The notes under the pieces were generated by a model. The model did not search any database. It was not told the origin of the DNA and saw only the letters and a program-made list of their open reading frames with translations. A stretch of DNA of 64,000 nucleotides, from positions 1-64,000 of the forward strand of contig NZ_JBHSGI010000009.1 of assembly GCF_042654245.1 (NCBI RefSeq), in the 5' to 3' direction. Below are positions 17,191 through 24,521 of the stretch, piece after piece. The stretch comes from Seohaeicola_A nanhaiensis (GTDB lineage Bacteria; Pseudomonadota; Alphaproteobacteria; Rhodobacterales; Rhodobacteraceae). Position numbers and translations under genes: made by a program. Within the stretch, counting starts at the first letter, position 1, and each line of letters opens with the position of its first letter.

Positions 17191-17571
17191 CTACTGCGCC
17201 CGCTTCGGCAGATCGTCGTTCAGGTCGTAATAATCGCCCTTGTCGGCCACGAAGATATGGCGCGAGAGGGCAAGCCCGGTGGGCTTTTCCAGCGCCCCGA
17301 GCGCGACCGAAGTATGCGACTCATCCGGGTTCTTCCAGAACAGGAAGGCACCGCAGGTTCCGCAGAAGCCCCGCTTTGCAAAATCGCTGGCGGCATACCA
17401 GCGCAGGCTGCCGGCGTCGTTCACCGTCAGCACATCGTTCTCGGCGCGGGCCGAGGCCCAGAAGTGGCCGGACTGCTTGCGGCACTGGCCGCAGTGACAG
17501 GCCGAGGGCGGCGCGAGATCGCCCGCCACGGTGAAGGTCACGCCGCCACAGTTGCAGCTTCCTTTGTACAT
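17191..17571 (-). CDS. GFA family (glutathione-dependent formaldehyde-activating enzyme-like) zinc protein
   Basis: A 126-residue single-domain protein of the GFA/CENP-V fold. The zinc cysteines appear as SCNCGGV, CHCGQC and CGTCGAF. The founding member Gfa was proposed to speed adduct formation between formaldehyde and glutathione, though many relatives have no proven activity. It lies between the cupin-XRE regulator (10 bases) and paralogue 2 of the flavoproteins (no gap). Because oxidative N-demethylation can release formaldehyde, a detoxifying role fits the context; this is inference. Confidence 0.8.
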   Translation of the reverse strand: MYKGSCNCGGVTFTVAGDLAPPSACHCGQCRKQSGHFWASARAENDVLTVNDAGSLRWYAASDFAKRGFCGTCGAFLFWKNPDESHTSVALGALEKPTGLALSRHIFVADKGDYYDLNDDLPKRAQ

Positions 17572-17581
17572 GTCGTCCTCC

Positions 17582-18151
17582 TCAGTAGACCGGCGGGGCG
17601 ATCACCCAGATCGCCACGGCCGGTTCGTCATAGGGGTTGATCCATTCGAAGGGCTCGCCGCGGATGCGGAAGCTGTCGCCCGGATGGATGGTGAAGGATT
17701 TGCCGGAGATCACCAGATCGAGCTTGCCCGACACGAGATAGCCGACCTCTTGCGTCGGACGGGTCACCATCTCGCCGATGCGACTGTGGGGCTCGAAGGT
17801 CGAATGCACCATCTCGAAGGCATCGGTGAGATCGGGCGAGAGCAGTTCCTCGACCAGCCCGGCGGCGCCCGAACCTATGGTCCGCCGCGCGCCGCGGCGC
17901 ACGATATATCCCGATTCTTCGGCCGGCGCCGGCGCCTGACCGAACAGCATCGACACCGAGACGCCCAGCCGCGCCGCGATATGGCGCAGGTCGGTGATCG
18001 AGGGCTGCGACAGGTCGCGCTCCACCTGGGACAGCCAGCCGACCGAGCGGCCCAGATCGCCGGCCAGTTCGGCCAGAGTGACCCCCCGCGCCTTGCGCAG
18101 GGCGCGCAGGTCGGCGCCGAGCGATCCGGACAGGGGAGCAGTCTGGAACAT
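17582..18151 (-). CDS. XRE-family regulator with C-terminal cupin domain
   Basis: A 189-residue transcription factor. Residues 10-65 are an XRE helix-turn-helix (LRALRKARGVTLAELAGDLGRSVGWLSQVERD, shown here in part by LAELAGDLGRS). Residues about 110-185 are a small cupin barrel (PHSRIGEMVTRP, GKLDLVISGKSF, HPGDSFRIRG) that in related proteins senses a small effector. I chose the ATG at 18151; the frame extends 26 codons further into the box-rich upstream region. It heads the methylated-amine cluster and is likely its local regulator. Four TGAAATTT-type boxes immediately upstream suggest autoregulation. Confidence 0.86.
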   Translation of the reverse strand: MFQTAPLSGSLGADLRALRKARGVTLAELAGDLGRSVGWLSQVERDLSQPSITDLRHIAARLGVSVSMLFGQAPAPAEESGYIVRRGARRTIGSGAAGLVEELLSPDLTDAFEMVHSTFEPHSRIGEMVTRPTQEVGYLVSGKLDLVISGKSFTIHPGDSFRIRGEPFEWINPYDEPAVAIWVIAPPVY

Positions 18152-18161
18152 GGGCGGTCTC

Positions 18162-18225
18162 GTGAAAAATTGCGGGTGAATTTCATACTGATCCGAGTCG
18201 ATGAAATTTCCAAGACAAATTTCAC
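18162..18225. promoter_or_regulatory. Four TGAAATTT-type boxes upstream of the cupin-XRE gene
   Basis: GTGAAAAATT (18162-18171), GTGAATTTCAT (18176-18186), ATGAAATTTC (18201-18210) and CAAATTTCAC (18216-18225) lie within 64 bases in otherwise GC-rich DNA. The second and third are near or full palindromes (TGAA-T-TTCA; GAAATTTC). The pattern fits operator half-sites for the adjacent regulator. Confidence 0.5.
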
Positions 18226-18421
18226 GCATTGCCTGGGGGACACGACCAGGTGTTTGACCAAGCCTTCACCATTTTCGGCGAGACTGCCCGCCGTAAGGGC
18301 AAAAGGGGGCCGGAACGGCCGTGGGGCTTCGATGCCACCTCCCGGAATTCCGGGCACCCGATACCCTGACCCATGAAGTGCCGGAGGACACTTTGCCAAA
18401 CCGACGCAAGGAGCCGTCCTC

Positions 18422-18601
18422 ATGTGCCTGACTGCCGAAGCCCTCGCCCTCTTCCTCAACATGCTCGATCCCGCCATCATCGAAAGCCAGGCGCAGAAGA
18501 TCACCGTTCACGCCGCCCTGCAGGATACTGTCTGGGTCCAGTCCGCCGATCTCTGGTGCACCGACGCGCGCCACCCCGAACGCCTGGTCGAGGCCGACTG
18601 A
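18422..18601 (+). CDS. Small hypothetical protein (59 aa)
   Basis: An ATG-initiated frame of 59 codons with AAGGAG nine to fourteen bases upstream. It opens MCLTAEALALFLNMLDP and contains two tryptophans and an acidic/arginine C-terminus; I recognise no family. It ends four bases before the open frame and 60 bases before the chosen start of the SDR gene on the same strand. Support is the ribosome site, the position in an otherwise empty gap and codon usage like the neighbours; it could also be a chance frame. Confidence 0.4.
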   Translation: MCLTAEALALFLNMLDPAIIESQAQKITVHAALQDTVWVQSADLWCTDARHPERLVEAD

Positions 18602-18661
18602 GGCTTGACCTCGCCCCGCCTTTTCGGGTCACTCGGCACCGGCACTGCAAGGGGGCGCGAG

Positions 18662-19441
18662 ATGGATATCGACGGAACGCGGGCACTGGTGACTGGCGGC
18701 GGCGGCGGACTGGGGCGCCACATCAGCCTGGCCCTGGCCCGCGCGGGGGCGGATGTGGCGGTGACCTGGCTGTCGCGCGACGGGGAGGCCAGAAAGGTCT
18801 GCGCCGAGATCGAGGCGCTGGGACGCCGCGCCATGGCGGTGCAAATGGACATCACCGACGCCGCGGCCATCGAAACGGCGGTGCGCACCGTGGCCGAGGC
18901 CTGGCACGGGCTCGATATCCTGGTCAACAACGCCGGGCGTGGCCGCCCGACCCTGCCGGGAGAGGACAGCCCGCGCGTGGTGCCCTTTGGCGATATCGCC
19001 GCCCTGACGCCCGAGCTGTACGATCATCTCATGGCGATCAACATGCGCGGGCCCTTCCTTGCCGCGCGCGCCGCCGCGCCCTGGCTGCGCGCCTCGGGGC
19101 GCGGCAGGATCGTCAACATAGGCTCTACCATCGGGTTTTCGCCGCGCGATGCCGGGCTGTCCTTTGCCATGGCCAAGGCCGGCGCGATCCCGCTGACCCG
19201 CTATCTTGCCGCGACGCTGGCGCCCGAGGTGCTGGTCAACTGCGTCGCGCCCGGCCTGATCGAGGGCACCGGCCTGACCGGCGCCGCGGAGCAGACCTAT
19301 ATCGACAGCTGGCGCGACAAGGCGATCCTGAACAGAACCACCGCGCCCGAGGATGTGGCGGCCCAGGTGCTGGCCCTCGTGCAAAGCACATCGACCACCG
19401 GGCAAACGGTGGTGGTGGACGGCGGGATCTCCTTCAACTGA
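18662..19441 (+). CDS. SDR-family protein with Phe replacing the catalytic Tyr
   Basis: A 259-residue SDR. The cofactor loop TGGGGGLG is at residues 11-18, LVNNAG at about 87-92, and the catalytic serine in NIGSTIG is S155. The YxxxK motif reads FAMAK (F168, K172): the spacing from S155 is normal, so this is a real substitution of Tyr by Phe. The C-terminal TGQTVVVDGGISFN is typical of reductases that act on acyl-ACP or CoA substrates. The start at ATG 18662 has a purine-rich GGGGGCGCGAG upstream; a TTG start 19 codons earlier is possible. It may have lost oxidoreductase chemistry or use another residue. Confidence 0.8.
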   Translation: MDIDGTRALVTGGGGGLGRHISLALARAGADVAVTWLSRDGEARKVCAEIEALGRRAMAVQMDITDAAAIETAVRTVAEAWHGLDILVNNAGRGRPTLPGEDSPRVVPFGDIAALTPELYDHLMAINMRGPFLAARAAAPWLRASGRGRIVNIGSTIGFSPRDAGLSFAMAKAGAIPLTRYLAATLAPEVLVNCVAPGLIEGTGLTGAAEQTYIDSWRDKAILNRTTAPEDVAAQVLALVQSTSTTGQTVVVDGGISFN

Positions 19442-19463
19442 AAGCGCCTGCGGCGGGCGGGCA

Positions 19464-19533
19464 AGGGGGGCTGTCTGCCCCCCTCTGGGCCTTGCGGCCC
19501 ATTCACCCCCCGAGGAATATTTGAAGCAAGAGG
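19464..19533 (+). repeat. Dispersed hairpin-tail repeat, copy F
   Basis: AAGGGGGGCTGTCTGCCCCCCT hairpin arms, a second GGGCC-type hairpin, then CACCCCCCGAGG, AATATTTGAAG and CAAGAGGAAGA. It fills the 96-base gap between the convergent SDR and thiolase genes. Confidence 0.65.
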
Positions 19534-19537
19534 AAGA

Positions 19538-20710
19538 TCAGGCCCGTTCGATGGCGATGGCCGTTCCCTCGCCGCCGCCGATGCAGATTGCGGCGACGCC
19601 GCGCTTGAGGCCGCGGGTTTCCAGCGCGTTGAGCAGCGTCACCATGATCCGCGCGCCCGAGGCGCCGATGGGATGCCCCAGCGCGCAGGCGCCGCCGTTG
19701 ACGTTGACCTGGTCGCGATGCACCCGCATTTCGCGCATGAAGGCCATCGGCACCACGGCGAAGGCCTCGTTCACCTCCCAGAGGTCGACGTCGTCGACAT
19801 GCCAGCCGAGCCGCTCCAGCAGCTTGCGGGCGGCAGGCACCGGCGCGGTCGGGAACTGCGAGGGCGCCTGGGCGTGGCTGGCGTGGCCGAGAATGCGGGC
19901 GCGCACCTTCAGGCCGCGCGCCTCGGCCGCCTCGGCACTGGCCAGCACCAGCGCGGCGGCGCCGTCGGAGATCGAGGAGGAGTTGGCCGCCGTCACCGTG
20001 CCGTCCTTGCGGAAGGCGGGTTTGAGCAGAGGGATCTTCTCGGGCCGCGCTTTGCCCGGTTGTTCGTCGGTGGTGATCACCGCCTCGCCCGAACGGCCAT
20101 GCACCGTCACCGGGGCGATTTCGGTACGGAAGGCACCGCTGCGCTCGGCCTCGAGCGCGTTGGACAGCGAGGCCAGCGCATATTGATCCTGTGCCTCGCG
20201 GGTGAACTGGAAGGCCTCGGCGCAGTCCTCGGCGAAGGTGCCCATCAGGCGGCCCTTGTCATAGGCGTCTTCCAGCCCGTCGAGGAACATGTGGTCGATC
20301 ACCTGTTGGTGACCGATCCGTGCGCCACCGCGCATCTTGGGCAGCAGGTAGGGGGCGTTCGACATGCTCTCCATGCCCCCGGTCACCATCACCTCCGCAT
20401 GGCCCAGCGCGATCTGGTCGAAGCCGATCATCGCCGCCTTCATCCCCGAGCCGCACATCTTGTTCAGCGTGGTCGCCGGCACCTCTTCGCCCAGCCCCGC
20501 GTCGAACAGGGCCTGACGCGCCGGCGCCTGGCCCTGGCCGGCTGGCAGGACGCAGCCCATCAGCACCTCGTCCACGGTGGAGGCCCCCGCATCCTTCAGC
20601 GCGGCGCGAATCGCGACCCCGCCCAGATGCGCGGCGGTGATCCCGTCGAAAACACCCTGGAATCCGCCCATCGGCGTACGCGCCGCCCCGGCGATGACAA
20701 CCTGTTTCAT
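19538..20710 (-). CDS. Acetyl-CoA acetyltransferase (thiolase)
   Basis: A 390-residue thiolase. The acyl-enzyme cysteine is C86 in NKMCGSGMKA; the other active-site motifs are WEVNEAFAV, GGACALGHPIGASG and, near the C-terminus, CIGGGEG. Enzymes of this length either join two acetyl-CoA to acetoacetyl-CoA (PhaA/AtoB) or act in degradation; direction cannot be set from sequence. No phaB, phaC or beta-oxidation partner adjoins it. It is monocistronic by appearance, facing the SDR gene with repeat copy F between. Confidence 0.92.
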   Translation of the reverse strand: MKQVVIAGAARTPMGGFQGVFDGITAAHLGGVAIRAALKDAGASTVDEVLMGCVLPAGQGQAPARQALFDAGLGEEVPATTLNKMCGSGMKAAMIGFDQIALGHAEVMVTGGMESMSNAPYLLPKMRGGARIGHQQVIDHMFLDGLEDAYDKGRLMGTFAEDCAEAFQFTREAQDQYALASLSNALEAERSGAFRTEIAPVTVHGRSGEAVITTDEQPGKARPEKIPLLKPAFRKDGTVTAANSSSISDGAAALVLASAEAAEARGLKVRARILGHASHAQAPSQFPTAPVPAARKLLERLGWHVDDVDLWEVNEAFAVVPMAFMREMRVHRDQVNVNGGACALGHPIGASGARIMVTLLNALETRGLKRGVAAICIGGGEGTAIAIERA

Positions 20711-20799
20711 CTCGACCTCCGCTATTTGACGTGTCCTGCATACCGAAAGGTAAGGATTGCCGTCTAGCGTAGAGCCTCATGATTGGCCACGGGGCGCTT

Positions 20800-21138
20800 A
20801 TGATGCTGAGCAGCACACTGACCAACGGCGCGCAGGTCGTGACCGTCAAGGCGTCGCGAATCGATGCCGCCGTGGCGATCCGGTTCAAGGAGGACATGCG
20901 CGCCGAAACCGACTCCGGCCCGGCCCGGGTGATCCTCGACCTGTCTCGCGTCGGGTTCATCGATTCCAGCGGTCTTGGCGCCATCGTCGCCGCGATGAAG
21001 CAGCTGGGCAACGACCGCCGGCTGGAGCTTGCCGGCCTGACGCCCACGGTCGACAAGGTCTTCCGGCTGACCCGGATGGATACGGTCTTTCGCCTGCACC
21101 GCACGCTCGATGACGCGTTGGGTGACGACCGGGACTGA
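20800..21138 (+). CDS. STAS-domain anti-sigma factor antagonist
   Basis: A 112-residue STAS domain protein. The phosphorylation-site motif is FIDSSGLGAIV, in which the serine is the expected target of the partner kinase. Members switch partners with an anti-sigma kinase and so free a sigma factor or another effector. I favour the start at ATG 20800 (ACGGGGC upstream, family proteins begin near MxLSST); an ATG at 20779 would add seven residues. It overlaps the following kinase gene by 29 bases, so the two are a coupled pair. Confidence 0.88.
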   Translation: MMLSSTLTNGAQVVTVKASRIDAAVAIRFKEDMRAETDSGPARVILDLSRVGFIDSSGLGAIVAAMKQLGNDRRLELAGLTPTVDKVFRLTRMDTVFRLHRTLDDALGDDRD

Positions 21139-21592
21139 CCGTCTGGCCCGGCCCTACCGGCCCCGGGCGCAGGGCGGCGCGGAGCGGTTCCGGGCCACGG
21201 GCCCTGCCGCGCGCGCCGCAATCACGCGGGTCGTCGATGCCCTGCGGCCGCGCGGCTGGACGGACGATTATCTCGGGTCGGTGGAAATCGTCCTGGCCGA
21301 GATCGTCAACAACGTGGTTGAACATGCCTATCACGGCCAGTCCCCGGGATTCGTCGGCATCCGTTATTCCGTGGGTCCGCGCGGGCTGTGCCTGGTCGTC
21401 TCGGACTGGGGCCAGGGTTTCAGCGCCGGGCGCCTGCCGCCGGGAGCGCCGATGGATTTCGCCGTGCCCCCGGCCGATCTGCCCGAGGGCGGGTTCGGCT
21501 GGCTGCTGATCCGCAGCCTGGCGCCGAATGTGCGCTATCGCCGCGACAAGGGCGTCAACCGTCTGCGCGTCCGATTCCCTCTGCCGGACTAA
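21110..21592 (+). CDS. RsbW/SpoIIAB-like anti-sigma serine kinase (HATPase_c_2)
   Basis: A 160-residue GHKL ATPase. The N box is EIVLAEIVNNVVEHAYHG, the G1 box SDWGQGF and the G2-like region PEGGFGWLLIRSL. It is the expected kinase of the overlapping STAS protein: it would phosphorylate the STAS serine and sequester a target when the STAS protein is phosphorylated. No sigma factor and no PP2C/SpoIIE phosphatase gene lies nearby, so the target and the resetting phosphatase must be elsewhere. A GTG at 21122 is an alternative start. Confidence 0.85.
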   Translation: MTRWVTTGTDRLARPYRPRAQGGAERFRATGPAARAAITRVVDALRPRGWTDDYLGSVEIVLAEIVNNVVEHAYHGQSPGFVGIRYSVGPRGLCLVVSDWGQGFSAGRLPPGAPMDFAVPPADLPEGGFGWLLIRSLAPNVRYRRDKGVNRLRVRFPLPD

Positions 21593-21710
21593 CGCGGCCT
21601 CGGACAGGGATTGTTCGCATTTTCCGAATGCGCCCCAAAGCTGCCGCAATCCCTCCTAACTGATGCCCCAGTGAACCACGACATTTGAAACCGTAGCTGC
21701 ATATGGCTTC

Positions 21711-21757
21711 CCTCGGTGCCGCGCGTCATAGCCCCCACCCAGTGCGTGGCACCGAGG
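21711..21757 (+). other. Long perfect-stem hairpin in the ggt-like leader
   Basis: CCTCGGTGCCGCGC (21711-21724) pairs with GCGTGGCACCGAGG (21744-21757) over 14 positions with one G-U, around a 19-base loop. No T-run follows. It sits in the 247-base gap after the anti-sigma kinase, about 80 bases before the next start, so it could end the first transcript or structure the leader of the second. Nothing else in that gap looks like a gene. Confidence 0.5.
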
Positions 21758-21839
21758 AATTCTCTCCCGCAAAATCAGGTTTTACCTCCCGCCGTTGCCG
21801 TCTAGGGTCTGCCCTGACGACACAAGGGAGAGCTGTCAG

Positions 21840-23417
21840 ATGCGCGATTTCCAGGCCCCGGGCCGTTCGGTCACATTTGGCACCGAAGCGATGTGCGCCA
21901 CCTCACACCCGCTTGGCGCGCAGGTCGCTCTGGATGTGCTCAAGCGCGGCGGCAACGCGATGGACGCGGCCATCGCCGGCGCCGTGGTGCTGGGGATTTG
22001 CGAGCCGCAGATGACCGGGATCGGCGGAGACTGCTTCGTGCTCTGGACCCCGCCCGGCAGCAACGAGATCAAGGCCCTGAACGGTTCGGGCCGTGCCCCC
22101 GCGGCGGCCAGCGCCGCAAGCCTGCGCGCCGCCGGGCACAGCGCGGTGCCGGTGCACGGGGTCGAAGCGGTGACCGTTCCCGGCGCCATCGACGCCTTCT
22201 GCCACCTGGCCGAGACGGTCGGAAAGATCGGCATCGACGCGATCCTGCAACCGGCGATCCACCATGCCGAGACCGGGGTGCCTGTTGCGCCGCGCGTGGC
22301 CTTCGACTGGATCGGCGAATCCGCCTGCCTGCAGGGCCGCGCACGCGAGCTGTTCCTGCGCGACGACAAACCCCTCAGCGCCGGCCAGATCTTCCGTGCG
22401 CCCGGTCAGGCGGAGGTGCTGCGCCGGATCGCCCGCGAGGGGCGCGACGGATTCTATGTCGGTGAGGTCGCCCAGGACATGGTCGATTCGCTCAACGCGC
22501 TCGGGGGTCTGCACACGCTCGACGATTTCGCCGCCACCGCCTGCACGCCGACCGATCCGGTCGCCGGCCCGTACCGCGATGTCGAACTGGTCGAACATGC
22601 GCCGAACGGTCAGGGGGCGACGGCCATCCTGCTGCTCAACATCCTGTCGCATTTCGATATGGGCGGTATGGATCCGCTGGGCGCAAAGCGTCTGCATATC
22701 GAGACCGAGGCCTCGAAGCTGGCCTATGACGCGCGCAACCGCTTTATCGCGGATGCCGATCACACGACCCGTCTGGCGCATATGCTGGCGCCCGAGACGG
22801 CGGCCAGGCTGGCGGCGCTGATCGACCCGAACAAGGCGATGGAACAGGCCGCGCCGCTGACCGAGGCGATCCACAAGGACACGATCTATATCACCGTGGT
22901 CGATCGCGACCGCATGGCCGTGTCGCTGATCTATTCGATCTTCCACGGCTTCGGCTCGGGTCTCGCCTCGGACAAGTTCGGGATTCTCTTTCAGAACCGC
23001 GGCGCGGGCTTCACGCTCGAGGCCGGTCACCCGAACGAGATGGGCGGCGGCAAGCGGCCGATGCACACCATCATCCCCGGCATGATCCGCCGCAATGGCC
23101 GGGTCGAGATGCCCTTTGGCGTGATGGGCGGCGCCTATCAGCCGACGGGTCACGCGCGGCTGGTCAGCAATCTGGTCGACTATGGCATGGAGATGCAGGC
23201 CGCCGTCGATGCCCCACGCGGCTTCCCGGAAGCCGGCGTGCTGCGGATGGAGCGTGGCTTCAGCGAGCAAACCCGCGCCGAACTGGCCGACCTTGGCCAC
23301 AGGATCGATATCGCGACCAAGCCTCTGGGCGGGGCGCAGGCAATCCGTATCCGGGAAGACGGGGTGCTGGAAGGCGCGAGCGATCCGCGCAAGGACGGCT
23401 GCGCGCTCGGCTACTGA
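21840..23417 (+). CDS. Gamma-glutamyltransferase-family Ntn hydrolase (YwrD/HpxW-like)
   Basis: A 525-residue self-processing Ntn hydrolase. The likely nucleophile and cleavage point is T348 in KDTIYITVVD, the position of the threonine that starts the small subunit in GGT. The large-subunit motifs GGNAMDAAIA and TGIGGDCFVL are present. The oxyanion-hole pair Ser-Ser of true GGT (in PLSSM) is His-Thr here (KRPMHTIIPG), a pattern of YwrD and oxamate amidohydrolase-type members, so glutathione is probably not the substrate. No export signal is visible, suggesting a cytoplasmic amidase. The ATG at 21840 follows AGGGAG; a frame extension to 21795 is less likely. Confidence 0.82.
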   Translation: MRDFQAPGRSVTFGTEAMCATSHPLGAQVALDVLKRGGNAMDAAIAGAVVLGICEPQMTGIGGDCFVLWTPPGSNEIKALNGSGRAPAAASAASLRAAGHSAVPVHGVEAVTVPGAIDAFCHLAETVGKIGIDAILQPAIHHAETGVPVAPRVAFDWIGESACLQGRARELFLRDDKPLSAGQIFRAPGQAEVLRRIAREGRDGFYVGEVAQDMVDSLNALGGLHTLDDFAATACTPTDPVAGPYRDVELVEHAPNGQGATAILLLNILSHFDMGGMDPLGAKRLHIETEASKLAYDARNRFIADADHTTRLAHMLAPETAARLAALIDPNKAMEQAAPLTEAIHKDTIYITVVDRDRMAVSLIYSIFHGFGSGLASDKFGILFQNRGAGFTLEAGHPNEMGGGKRPMHTIIPGMIRRNGRVEMPFGVMGGAYQPTGHARLVSNLVDYGMEMQAAVDAPRGFPEAGVLRMERGFSEQTRAELADLGHRIDIATKPLGGAQAIRIREDGVLEGASDPRKDGCALGY

Positions 23418-23424
23418 CGGGCGC

Positions 23425-23751
23425 TCAGTTCAGGTTGAAGTGCAGGGGGTACGAGCCGTCCTGGAACGGGCCGAACATGTCGCCGATATCGGGATGGTCC
23501 ACGGGCTCGCCAGAGTAGTCGGCGATCAGGTTCTGTTCCGAGACATAGGCCACGTAGTAGGTCTGATCGTTTTCGGCCAGCAGATGGTAGAATGGCTGCC
23601 CCTTGGCCGGGCGGCTTTCCTCGGGAATCGCCTCGTACCACTCGTCGGTGTTCGAGAATTCGGGGTCCACGTCAAACACGACACCCCGGAAGGGGTGCTT
23701 CCGGTGACGGACGATCTGTCCTAGGTTATATTTGGCACGCGTCTTTAACAT
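23425..23751 (-). CDS. hspQ: HspQ heat-shock/hemimethylated DNA-binding family protein
   Basis: A 108-residue single-domain protein of the YccV/HspQ family. The hallmark stretch is GQIVRHRKHPFRGVVFDVDPEF, followed by QPFYHLLAEND and a QNL motif. Family members in enterobacteria act as Lon specificity enhancers and were also reported to bind hemimethylated DNA. It converges on the Ntn hydrolase gene with seven bases between. A GTAGGGG ribosome site precedes the start, and a perfect palindrome lies 46 bases upstream. Confidence 0.92.
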   Translation of the reverse strand: MLKTRAKYNLGQIVRHRKHPFRGVVFDVDPEFSNTDEWYEAIPEESRPAKGQPFYHLLAENDQTYYVAYVSEQNLIADYSGEPVDHPDIGDMFGPFQDGSYPLHFNLN

Positions 23752-23796
23752 TTTTACTGGCCCCTACCTGCTAAATAACGCCTTAGGCGGCGCCTT

Positions 23797-23811
23797 GTCC
23801 AATATTTGGAC
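23797..23811. promoter_or_regulatory. Palindrome in the hspQ / lipoprotein divergent region
   Basis: GTCCAA-TAT-TTGGAC is a perfect 6-bp inverted repeat 46 bases upstream of hspQ and 125 bases upstream of the divergent lipoprotein gene. Read on the minus strand, TTGGAC could serve as a -35 box with TTATTT 18 bases on. Operator function is a guess. Confidence 0.35.
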
Positions 23812-23935
23812 GCTCTTCGCAAGAAACAGTTTGTGAAGCTGAACGGCACAGTTAACATGCGGTTCCCTGCTTTTCGATAGGTCTTTGCCTGCGCCGCGCG
23901 ATGCTGTAAACTTGCCCTAAAAAAGGCAGAGGCAG

Positions 23936-24520
23936 ATGAGCAGAACCCTCGGCGCAATGATTCTGACGCTTGTTCTGGCGTCCTGTGGCGGTGGCTATTC
24001 CACCTCGCCATCGGCGTTGGATGACGCCTGCATGATTGCGCGGCAACAACCCAAATACGTGCGCGCCTTCAAGGCGACCGAACGCCGTTGGGGTGTGCCG
24101 ACCGCGGTGCAGATGGCGACGATCTATCAGGAAAGCCGCTTCCGCAGCGATGCGCGCACGCCCTTCCGCTATGCCCTTGGCATCATCCCGATGGGTCGGC
24201 AAAGCAGCGCCTATGGCTACAGCCAGGCGCTCGACGGCACCTGGGACGAATACCGCAAGGACACCGGCCGCCGCGGCGCGCGTCGTGACGATATCCGCGA
24301 CGCGACCGATTTCATGGGATGGTACATGAACCGCAGCCGAGAAAAGAACGGCATCCAGCTGACCGACGCGCGCAACCAGTATCTGGCCTATCACGAAGGT
24401 CACAGCGGGTTCTCGCGCGGCAGCCACAACGCCAAGAGCTGGCTGCTGCGCACCGCCTCGGAGGTCGAGGCCCGCGCGGTGCTGTACGAAAATCAGCTGC
24501 GCGGCTGCCGCGCCTACTGA
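23936..24520 (+). CDS. Lytic transglycosylase-like (SLT domain) lipoprotein
   Basis: A 194-residue lipoprotein. Residues 1-17 are a signal peptide ending in the lipobox LASC, so the mature protein would be anchored at Cys17. The SLT-like core shows GVPTAVQMATIYQESRF with the expected catalytic glutamate, then AYGYSQALDGTWDEY and, further on, NQYLAYHEGHSGF. Such enzymes cleave peptidoglycan glycan strands. The start at 23936 has AGGCAGAGG upstream. It converges on lolA with one base between stop codons. Confidence 0.85.
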   Translation: MSRTLGAMILTLVLASCGGGYSTSPSALDDACMIARQQPKYVRAFKATERRWGVPTAVQMATIYQESRFRSDARTPFRYALGIIPMGRQSSAYGYSQALDGTWDEYRKDTGRRGARRDDIRDATDFMGWYMNRSREKNGIQLTDARNQYLAYHEGHSGFSRGSHNAKSWLLRTASEVEARAVLYENQLRGCRAY

Positions 24521-24521
24521 C

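Noticed and set aside
14821..17640. Long plus-strand frame across the flavoprotein and GFA genes
   Set aside because: It crosses two genes with clear motifs on the minus strand and shows no motif of its own.
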